Source of the DNA: Shouchella hunanensis
GTDB taxonomy: Bacteria > Bacillota > Bacilli > Bacillales > Bacillaceae_D
Assembly: GCF_028735875.1 (NCBI RefSeq)
Contig: NZ_CP117834.1
Coordinates: forward strand, 186,001 to 250,000
Reading direction: 5' to 3'
Length of the DNA: 64,000 bases
The position numbers and the translations under genes were made by a program. Positions 57,509-64,000 of the stretch are shown piece by piece. The stretch's first letter is position 1, and each line of letters starts with the position of its first letter. The notes beneath the pieces are model-generated. The model saw nothing but the letters and a program-made list of their open reading frames with translations. It ran no database searches and was not told the DNA's origin.

Positions 57509-59209
57509 CTAAGCTTGCTTTTTTTCGTGTGTATCTCTCTTTGTTCGTTCTTCATCTAATAATACTCTTTTCAATATTTTACCTGTTAATGTAGCAGGCA
57601 GTTCATCTCTAAATTCATAGTACTTAGGAAGTTTGAAAGCTGCCATTCGTTTTGCGCAATAGCTTTTTAACTCCTCTTCCGTAATGGAAGCACCCTCTTT
57701 TAATACAACAAATGCCTTCACCGTTTCACCACGGTATTCGTCTGGTACACCGATTACAGCGGCTTGCACAATCGCTTCATGTTCATAGAATACTTCTTCA
57801 ATTTCTCGAGGATAAATATTGTACCCGCTTGCAATAATCAATTCTTTTTTTCGATCCACTATATATACGTAGCCATCCTCATCCATTCTGCCCATGTCAC
57901 CACTTTTAAACCAGTCACCATGAAACGTTTGACTTGTGTCTTCTGGTCGATTCCAATAGCCCGACATCACTTGAGGACCTTTGATAAACACTTCACCAAT
58001 TTCTCCTATTTCTGCTGGTCCGTCACGTTCTAACGAAAAAATCATAACATCTGTATCTGGCCAAGGAATACCTACACTTCCTGGCTTTCGCTTATCCCAT
58101 ATAGGGTTCGCGCATGCAACTGGAGATGTTTCCGTTAATCCGTACCCTTCTACAATTCGACCGTTTGTCAGCTTTTCAAACTTTTGCTGTACTTCTAGCG
58201 GAAGAGCGGCCGCTCCACTAATACATGCGTTCACTGACGTCAAATCATATTCCGTAATATCTTCTTGTTTACAGAGCGCAATATACATCGTTGGTGCACC
58301 TGGAAATAGCGTTATCTTCTGCTTTTCAATTGTTTTTAGCACATCTTTCGGATTAAATCGTGGTAAAAGAACCATTGTCTGCGCCTTCAAAACGGCGACA
58401 TTCATAACAGTAGTCATACCATACACGTGAAAAAATGGCATCACACCGAGTACACGCTCTTTAGCCGGTTCAGCTTTATACAGCCACGCATTACACTGCT
58501 GAGCATTCACAACAAGATTATAATGAGTTAAGATAACGCCTTTTGCTAGCCCGGTAGTACCCCCAGTATATTGCAATAACGCCACATCCGTACTAGTCAC
58601 TTCAACATCGGGCTGCTTGAGACTACCCTCTTTAACAAGTTTAGTAAACCGTAATATCCGATCTGAGTATTCCACTTTCACTTTTGGAATGCCTTGCTTT
58701 TTCTGTACAAGTGGAAAAAGCATGCCTTTTGGAAATGGTAAGTAATCTGGAATACTTGTAACAATAATCAGTTCAAGTGGCGTTTGCTCCATTACCTTTT
58801 GTACCCGAGGTAAAACTGAATCAAGACAAACAATGAGTTTCGCTCCTGAATCAGATAGTTGATGCTGTAGTTCTCGTTCCACGTAAAGAGGGTTTGTTTG
58901 AACAACAATTCCACCTGTCATTAGAATGCCGTAATAGCTGATGATTGATTGTGGAGAGTTTGGTAACATTACCGCTACTCGATCTCCTTTTTTCACCCCC
59001 AATTTAATCAGCTGATTTGCAAAAGAAACTGCTTGGTTATGCAAATCCTCATATGTGATTGATTTTCCTAAAAAATGAACAGCCTCGTGTTCAGGATACG
59101 CCTTGGCAGATTCAGTGAAAAAATGTTGCAACGGAAGCTCATCATAATGCATAGATTCCTTCACAGTTTTCGGATAGTGCTGCGTCCATCTTTTTTCAAC
59201 GATCTCCAT
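57509..59209 (-). CDS. lcfA: Long-chain fatty-acid-CoA ligase
   Basis: 566 residues; activates fatty acids with ATP and CoA. AMP-binding core LLQYTGGTTGLAKGVILTH (near 206), YGLTETSPVACANP, WFKSGDMGRMDEDGYVYIVDRKKELI (split at GDMGRMDEDG and VDRKKELI) and the C-terminal lysine in LTGKILKRVLLDE. ATG 59209 has AGGAGG 6 nt before it. In B. subtilis lcfA leads the same operon; here a terminator and a separate promoter split it from fadR. Confidence 0.95.
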   Translation of the reverse strand: MEIVEKRWTQHYPKTVKESMHYDELPLQHFFTESAKAYPEHEAVHFLGKSITYEDLHNQAVSFANQLIKLGVKKGDRVAVMLPNSPQSIISYYGILMTGGIVVQTNPLYVERELQHQLSDSGAKLIVCLDSVLPRVQKVMEQTPLELIIVTSIPDYLPFPKGMLFPLVQKKQGIPKVKVEYSDRILRFTKLVKEGSLKQPDVEVTSTDVALLQYTGGTTGLAKGVILTHYNLVVNAQQCNAWLYKAEPAKERVLGVMPFFHVYGMTTVMNVAVLKAQTMVLLPRFNPKDVLKTIEKQKITLFPGAPTMYIALCKQEDITEYDLTSVNACISGAAALPLEVQQKFEKLTNGRIVEGYGLTETSPVACANPIWDKRKPGSVGIPWPDTDVMIFSLERDGPAEIGEIGEVFIKGPQVMSGYWNRPEDTSQTFHGDWFKSGDMGRMDEDGYVYIVDRKKELIIASGYNIYPREIEEVFYEHEAIVQAAVIGVPDEYRGETVKAFVVLKEGASITEEELKSYCAKRMAAFKLPKYYEFRDELPATLTGKILKRVLLDEERTKRDTHEKKQA

Positions 59210-59263
59210 CGTTCCCCTCCTCATTCAGGCTCCTCACAATAGAAATGCATTCTCCTCATTTCC

Positions 59264-59292
59264 ATTGTATTGTAATCGCTTACAGTTTCCAA
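59264..59292 (-). promoter_or_regulatory. lcfA promoter with an embedded cre (CcpA) site
   Basis: Minus strand TTGGAA (59287-59292), 17-nt spacer, TACAAT (59264-59269). The spacer holds TGTAAGCGATTACA (59271-59284), a 14/14 match to the cre consensus TGWAANCGNTNWCA. CcpA binding there would block RNA polymerase directly. CcpA repression of lcfA is known in B. subtilis. I found no full FadR palindrome between this promoter and the lcfA start, only half sites. Confidence 0.75.
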
Positions 59293-59453
59293 TTGTTTTT
59301 TCTTATTTTTTCAAAAAAATATCTTTATGAAGTCTCCCACTCTCCTTTACTCGCTTTTGTGCATGCTTTGCGTCGAAGGCATTTACGAAAAGTGCTCTTT
59401 TTCTTATGTTGAAAGAAACCGATCTCTACCGGTCCTTTTTAGCTTAGCTAACC

Positions 59454-59482
59454 AAAAAAAGAAACGGACATCGTCCGTTTCC
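59454..59482 (-). terminator. Intrinsic terminator after yshE and the 27-residue ORF
   Basis: GAAACGGAC / GTCCGTTTC perfect 9-bp stem, GAT loop, TTTTTTT. Upstream of it (59300-59450) lies ~150 nt without a gene. Confidence 0.9.
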
Positions 59483-59499
59483 TTACGCTTTTGAGCATG

Positions 59500-59583
59500 T
59501 TACGCATAAATGAACAAGAATAGAATTCCTGCTAGCGCAAAAATAGCACAGCAAATATACAATATGCGAATTAACAGTTTCAT
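59500..59583 (-). CDS. 27-residue single-span membrane peptide
   Basis: ATG at 59583, TAA at 59500-59502. The peptide is MKLLIRILYI followed by CCAIFALAGILFLFIYA: one membrane-spanning helix with two adjacent cysteines. It starts 9 nt after the yshE stop, with AGGGG 6 nt before the ATG, and the operon terminator follows it by 18 nt. Spacing and signal make translation plausible. Too short for family recognition; could be a companion of YshE or a chance ORF. Confidence 0.5.
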   Translation of the reverse strand: MKLLIRILYICCAIFALAGILFLFIYA

Positions 59584-59592
59584 GGCTTTCCC

Positions 59593-60003
59593 CTACCCTT
59601 TTATTCCTGCTGAAATAACGAAAGACAATCCAATTGACAGAAGGAGAGATACTAGACCGACCGCACGATTATCATTGCCTATTTCTTCATCGACGTTGAA
59701 ACCTGGTGTTAAAAACTCAAAAATAAAATAGCTAAATAGTAGAAGTACAAAGCCAAAGCTACCCCACATGAGCATCATAAGCAACGATTCAGATTGATGA
59801 ATGACGTTGGCGAAAATATTCGCCACACCAAACATCTTGCCACCAGTTGCCATTGCAACAGCAACATTGCCTTGCTTAATCTCTTCCCAGTTATTGTACT
59901 TCGTGACCGTTTCAAAAATCGCAAGAAAAACAATGAGCATTAAAATCGTAACACTATAATTTGCGATTGTTTGAATCCATTCATTTGACAATAAGCGCTC
60001 CAT
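59593..60003 (-). CDS. yshE: DUF350 family membrane protein YshE
   Basis: 136 residues with four hydrophobic segments (about 12-30, 50-68, 78-98, 112-132). DUF350 motif GNVAVAMATGGKMFGVANIF near 45. Polar loop PGFNVDEEIGNDNRAVG between spans. Function unknown. AGGAGG lies 8 nt before the ATG, 12 nt after mutS2, so it closes the polX-mutS2 operon. Confidence 0.85.
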   Translation of the reverse strand: MERLLSNEWIQTIANYSVTILMLIVFLAIFETVTKYNNWEEIKQGNVAVAMATGGKMFGVANIFANVIHQSESLLMMLMWGSFGFVLLLFSYFIFEFLTPGFNVDEEIGNDNRAVGLVSLLLSIGLSFVISAGIKG

Positions 60004-60015
60004 CTCTATAGCCTC

Positions 60016-62379
60016 CTATTTCAATTCCACTACCGTATTGCCAAGCCCACCTTCATTCATTCCACCATCACGAGAAGATTTAATACGTGGATGACTAGCA
60101 ACAAATTGCTTTACACCTTTTCTTAGTGCACCAGTGCCTTTTCCATGAATGATGGAGACTTGATGGTAACCAGCAAGGAGGGCATCATCAATATATTTTT
60201 CAATTCGATTCATCGCATCATCATAGCGGACACCACGTAGGTCGAGCTCCGCCTTTACATGAGCATCACTACCACGAATAGTTGTAATCGCTTTTTGTGG
60301 CTCTATAGTTTTTGCTTGTTCAAGCACTTGTATGTCATCAAGCGCAACTGTCATTTTCATAATACCAAGCTGAACTTGATACTCGTTGTCCGTCACCTTC
60401 TTTACAACCGTACCTTTTTGGTTAAAACTGATGACTTTTACTTCATCTCCAGATTTTGGAATACGTTTGGCTTTTTCTGCCGTTTTCTTCACTTGTTTTT
60501 GCTTTTTATTGAGCTTTGGCACCGCTTCATTCAGATGCTTTCGAGCGTTAATAAGCTGATGTTCTTTTACCTCATAACCGGCTTTTTGCAAATCTCTAAG
60601 TTCGGAAATGATCACTTCTGCCTCTTCTTTCGCATCAGCCACTGCTTTTGCTGCTTTTGCTTCCGCTTCTTCTATCATTTTTTCTTTCATTCTTTCAAAT
60701 TCATCGAGCTTTGTCGCTAACTCGGTTCGAAGCTTGTCTGCTTCAAGCCGTACTTGGTGCGCTTGACTCCATTCTTGTTCAGTCGATTTGCGGCTATCTT
60801 CTAAAGATGAAATCATATTTTCCACTTGTGTCGAATCGCTATCAATCTGTAGTTTCGCATCCGCAATAATACCTTCTCCAAGTCCTAATCGTCTCGAAAT
60901 CGCAAACGCATTGCTTCGTCCAGGCACACCAACGAGTAACCGGTAAGTCGGTCGAAGGGTTTCTACATCAAATTCGACGCTAGCGTTAATAGCGCCTTCC
61001 CGGTTAAACGCATACCCTTTTAATTCACTATAATGCGTTGTCGCAGCCGCCAAAGCCCCTTTCTTATAAACAAAATCAAGAATGGCAATGGCAAGTGCTG
61101 CTCCTTCTGTTGGATCTGTGCCTGCTCCTAATTCATCAAAAAGCACAAGGCTATTTGCATTCATTTTCTCTAAAATCGAAACAATGTTTTTCATATGGGA
61201 TGAAAAGGTACTTAAGCTTTGTTCAATAGACTGCTCATCCCCAATATCTGCAAATACATGCTCAAATACAGCTAATTGGGTTTCTTCTTCAGCAGGCACA
61301 TGGAGTCCTGATTGCGCCATTACCGTTAGCAAGCCAATTGTTTTAAGGGTAACCGTTTTACCACCTGTATTCGGTCCTGTTATGACGAGAGAACGGACTT
61401 GATTTCCAATCGCAATATCACTTGGGACAACGTCTTCACTTGGCAATAAAGGATGCCTCGCTTGTTTTAAATCAATGACCCCTTGATTGTTTAAAATGGG
61501 TTTTACCCCTTTAATCGACTTTGCATAATAGCCTTTCGCCGAAATAAAATCCATATCCGCTAGCGTCTCTACATTGACTAATAATTGCGCTTCTTCTTCA
61601 GCTACTTTTGATGACAATTCCGTTAAAATACGTTCGATCTCTCGTCTTTCTTTCGCTTTCGCTTCTGTTAACTGATTATTTAACGTGACGATTGAAGCAG
61701 GTTCAATAAACAGCGTCGCTCCTGATGAAGATTGATCATGGACAATCCCGCCAAAACTCCCTCGATATTCTTGCTTAACCGGAACAACATACCGGTCGCT
61801 ACGAATCGTCACAATGGCGTCAGATAACATCTTTCTCGTACCGCTCCCTCTTGTGAGAGATTCGAGTTTTGATTTAATTGTCGATTCATAACTACGCATT
61901 TGATGACGGATCGTGCGTAATGCTTGACTCGCTTGATCTAATACAGTGCCATAATCGTCAATACAGCTTTTGATCTCCCTTTCAAGTGGTGACAACGGTT
62001 CAAGGACTTCTATTCGCTCTTGCAACAGCGGAATATCAATATTTCCTTCATCAATGATCTCTTCAAAAAAATACTTAAGTTGTTTACTTCCGTAAAGAGT
62101 TGATGCAATTTCTGTAAGTTCACTTGCAGAAAGAACCCCTCCAATCGCCGCTCGCTTTACGTGTGCTTTTATATCGCTAATTCCACCTAATGGAACATGG
62201 CCTTTTAGACGAATAATATCACTTATTTCAGCAGTTTCATTTTGTACTAATTGAACGTCATCTAAATCGATTAAAGGCTTCAATGCTTGTACACGTTGCT
62301 TTCCTAAGCTTGATGCCACAAAACCAATCAGCTGCGCTTTCATTTTATCGTATTCTAACACTCGGAGTACGTGCTCCAT
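60016..62379 (-). CDS. mutS2: Endonuclease MutS2
   Basis: 787 residues. Core and lever domains, then an ATPase domain with Walker A LVITGPNTGGKTVTLKTIG (near 333) and Walker B LVLFDELGAGTDPTEGAALA. The coiled-coil/KOW linker is followed by a C-terminal Smr nuclease domain (ELDLRGVRYDDAMNRIEKY, VSIIHGKGTGALRKGV). MutS2 proteins act on branched DNA in recombination and, in B. subtilis, on collided ribosomes. ATG 62379 with AGGAGG 8 nt before it; the A of the polX stop is shared (TAATG). Confidence 0.96.
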   Translation of the reverse strand: MEHVLRVLEYDKMKAQLIGFVASSLGKQRVQALKPLIDLDDVQLVQNETAEISDIIRLKGHVPLGGISDIKAHVKRAAIGGVLSASELTEIASTLYGSKQLKYFFEEIIDEGNIDIPLLQERIEVLEPLSPLEREIKSCIDDYGTVLDQASQALRTIRHQMRSYESTIKSKLESLTRGSGTRKMLSDAIVTIRSDRYVVPVKQEYRGSFGGIVHDQSSSGATLFIEPASIVTLNNQLTEAKAKERREIERILTELSSKVAEEEAQLLVNVETLADMDFISAKGYYAKSIKGVKPILNNQGVIDLKQARHPLLPSEDVVPSDIAIGNQVRSLVITGPNTGGKTVTLKTIGLLTVMAQSGLHVPAEEETQLAVFEHVFADIGDEQSIEQSLSTFSSHMKNIVSILEKMNANSLVLFDELGAGTDPTEGAALAIAILDFVYKKGALAAATTHYSELKGYAFNREGAINASVEFDVETLRPTYRLLVGVPGRSNAFAISRRLGLGEGIIADAKLQIDSDSTQVENMISSLEDSRKSTEQEWSQAHQVRLEADKLRTELATKLDEFERMKEKMIEEAEAKAAKAVADAKEEAEVIISELRDLQKAGYEVKEHQLINARKHLNEAVPKLNKKQKQVKKTAEKAKRIPKSGDEVKVISFNQKGTVVKKVTDNEYQVQLGIMKMTVALDDIQVLEQAKTIEPQKAITTIRGSDAHVKAELDLRGVRYDDAMNRIEKYIDDALLAGYHQVSIIHGKGTGALRKGVKQFVASHPRIKSSRDGGMNEGGLGNTVVELK

Positions 62380-64000
62380 TAGTAAAGCCTCCTGTCCTGC
62401 TTGTTCGTATTTAACCATGCAGTCAATTTTTCCGTTGACCACGTATTAATAATTGTATCATGCGGTACCTTCGCTTTCGTTGCTTGTCCATAACCATAAA
62501 CAACATCTTCTAACATGTCTATTCGATGAGCATCTGAATTGATTGCAAGAGGTGCACCTACTTCAACCGCCCGCTTTAGCCACATTAATTCTAAATCAAG
62601 ACGATTTGGATTTGCATTCAGTTCTAATACAGTCCCTGTTTCTTTTGACCATTGAATAAGCTGTTCCACATCTACTTGATAACCTGCACGCTTTCCAATT
62701 AAACGTCCGGTGGGATGAGCAATCATGTCGACATGAGGATTAAACATCGCTTGCTTCATCCGTTTCATCATATCTGCTTTACTCTGTGAAAAAGAAGAGT
62801 GAATGGATGCAATGACAAAATCAATTGATGCTAGCACGTCATCTTCATAGTCTAGGCTACCGTTTGGTAATATGTCCATTTCAATTCCAGTAAAAATCGA
62901 AAAATCCGTATGTCGCTCATTCCAATCCCGAATCGCTTGATGCTGTGCTTTTAACCGTTCGACAGTAAGTCCATTTGCAACTTTTAGATAGTGTGAGTGA
63001 TCGGTAATGGCAATATGGTGATAACCTTTTTCTTTAGCGGCTTCGGCCATTTCTTCAAATGATTGGGCACCATCACTCCATGTCGTATGCATGTGTAAGT
63101 CTGACATCACTTTATAGGGCACAAACTGTTGTCCAATTGGATGTGCATCAATCTCTGTGCCATCTTCTCGTGCTTCCGGGGGAATAAAGGCAGTATGAAA
63201 GTGGTGAAAAAAATCAGTCTCATTAGGAAATGTGAGAATTTCGCCGGTTTCTAGTACCTCTACGCCGTACTCATTTATTTTTTCACCTTGTTGTTTTGCT
63301 AGCTGCCTCATACGGACATTATGGTCTTTGGAGCCAGTAAAGTGGTGTAAAGCGGTGGCGAACGCTTCATCCGCCACAATTCGAAAATCAACAGACACAG
63401 AATGAGGGTTTCCTTTTATGTTCAAAGAAACTTTCGTATCCCCTTTTGAAATAATATCGGTTCGATCCTGTAAATCAAGAAGGCGTTGTTTCACAACGGC
63501 AGGTTGATCGGTAGCAATGATGTAATCTAAGTCTTTTACAGTTTCGTTTAACCGTCTTAAGCTCCCAGCTCTCGAAAACCGAATGACTTCTGCCCATTCG
63601 TTTAACTGACTTTCCACCTTTTTAGCTATAGGCAGGACAGTCGCTAGTGGGAGTCTGTCAGGACGTTCACTCCACGACTCAATCGCTTGAATCATTTTCT
63701 CTTCAGACTTGGCTCCAAACCCTTCAAGTGCTTGAATCGTGTTCAATTTGGCTGCTTCAAGCAATCCTTCTTTACTCTCTATCCCTAGCTCTCGATACAA
63801 TCGCCCTACTTTTTTGCCACCTAAACCTGGAATTTGGATAAGTTCCATTAAGCTGGCAGGTAAGCTTTCTTGTAATTCACTTAATACGGTTGACTGTCCT
63901 GTCTCCTTTAACTCTAGTATGACTTCTGAAGTAGCTTTCCCAATTCCAGCAAGTTGCTGTGGTCGATCAATCTCTTGCAAGGACCGTTCATCCTTCTCCA
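62379..64000 (-). CDS. polX: DNA polymerase X with PHP domain (PolX), 5' end outside the window
   Basis: The open frame runs to the window edge; reading past the TTG at 63980 gives EKDERSLQEID, matching the family, so about 30 N-terminal residues are missing. HhH repeats (LAGIGKATSEVI, IPGLGGKKVGRLY, LEGFGAKSEEKM) come first. The polymerase palm follows with RAGSLRRLNETVKDLDYIIA. The PHP exonuclease/endonuclease domain carries DLHMHTTWSDGAQSFEEMAE, AITDHSHY, GIEMDIL, DMIAHPTG and NSDAHRIDML. Role: gap filling in base-excision repair with 3'-5' exonuclease activity. Co-transcribed with mutS2. Confidence 0.95.
   Translation of the reverse strand, partial: EKDERSLQEIDRPQQLAGIGKATSEVILELKETGQSTVLSELQESLPASLMELIQIPGLGGKKVGRLYRELGIESKEGLLEAAKLNTIQALEGFGAKSEEKMIQAIESWSERPDRLPLATVLPIAKKVESQLNEWAEVIRFSRAGSLRRLNETVKDLDYIIATDQPAVVKQRLLDLQDRTDIISKGDTKVSLNIKGNPHSVSVDFRIVADEAFATALHHFTGSKDHNVRMRQLAKQQGEKINEYGVEVLETGEILTFPNETDFFHHFHTAFIPPEAREDGTEIDAHPIGQQFVPYKVMSDLHMHTTWSDGAQSFEEMAEAAKEKGYHHIAITDHSHYLKVANGLTVERLKAQHQAIRDWNERHTDFSIFTGIEMDILPNGSLDYEDDVLASIDFVIASIHSSFSQSKADMMKRMKQAMFNPHVDMIAHPTGRLIGKRAGYQVDVEQLIQWSKETGTVLELNANPNRLDLELMWLKRAVEVGAPLAINSDAHRIDMLEDVVYGYGQATKAKVPHDTIINTWSTEKLTAWLNTNKQDRRLY

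Noticed and set aside
59210-59262. FadR operator between the lcfA promoter and its ATG
   Set aside because: Only half sites (TGAATGA, AATGAGG) and a short AGAAATGCATTCT near-palindrome; no full 18-bp match.

Overview
The window is a stretch of conserved chromosome from an endospore-forming member of the Bacillaceae. Spore genes (spoIIB, spoVID, ysxE, gerM, gerE, lonB), two T-box leaders and a FadR operator of the Bacillus type support this. The gene order follows the Bacillus subtilis segment comC-folC-valS ... hem ... lon-clpX-tig ... ilv-leu ... rph-gerM-racE-gerE-sdh-uvrC-trxA-etf-fad-mutS2-polX. Differences from B. subtilis are ilvD directly ahead of the ilv-leu operon, ptsHI next to gerE, and no hemX. 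From memory these resemble the alkaliphilic Bacillus (B. halodurans) lineage. That placement is an inference and was not tested. Almost every gene is on the minus strand, so operons read from high to low coordinates.

Layout, left to right. 1-2.8 kb: end of an S9 peptidase gene, spoIIB and comC. 3-7.3 kb: folC and valS, with a valine T-box leader and a strong sigma-A promoter. 7.4-11.5 kb: two small uncharacterised membrane proteins, then the spoVID operon with an unrecognised 292-residue protein and ysxE. 11.6-17.1 kb: heme precursor operon hemA-hemC-hemD-hemB-hemL. A structured, attenuator-like segment lies where hemX would be expected. 17.3-25.1 kb: engB-lonA, lonB, clpX and tig (protein quality control). 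25.3-36.4 kb: a TPR protein (ysoA) and the branched-chain amino acid block ilvD, T-box(Leu), ilvB-ilvH-ilvC-leuA-leuB-leuC-leuD.

36.7-38.3 kb is the only accessory-looking stretch. It holds a degenerate nuclease-like ORF, a hexapeptide acetyltransferase and a broken StrF-like glycosyltransferase, all on the plus strand. It is followed by tRNA-Gly(UCC) and tRNA-Arg(UCU). 38.7-44.7 kb: ysnB, rdgB, rph, gerM, trhO, ferredoxin, racE and a MarR regulator. 44.9-47.5 kb: ptsI-ptsH and, on the plus strand, gerE. 47.5-54.1 kb: thioesterase ysmA, sdhCAB, yslB, uvrC and trxA. 54.2-59.2 kb: the fatty-acid degradation cluster lcfA / fadR-fadB-etfB-etfA. A near-perfect FadR operator lies in the fadR promoter, and a perfect cre site lies between the -35 and -10 of lcfA. 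59.5-64 kb: a 27-residue membrane peptide, DUF350 protein yshE, mutS2 and the start-truncated polX.

I found no phage, insertion sequence, CRISPR array or obvious defence system. The most novel-looking signals are modest. They are the hemA-hemC structured RNA with mutually exclusive hairpins, several small or diverged proteins with no family I recognise, and the layered CcpA/CodY/T-box control predicted for ilvD-ilv-leu.
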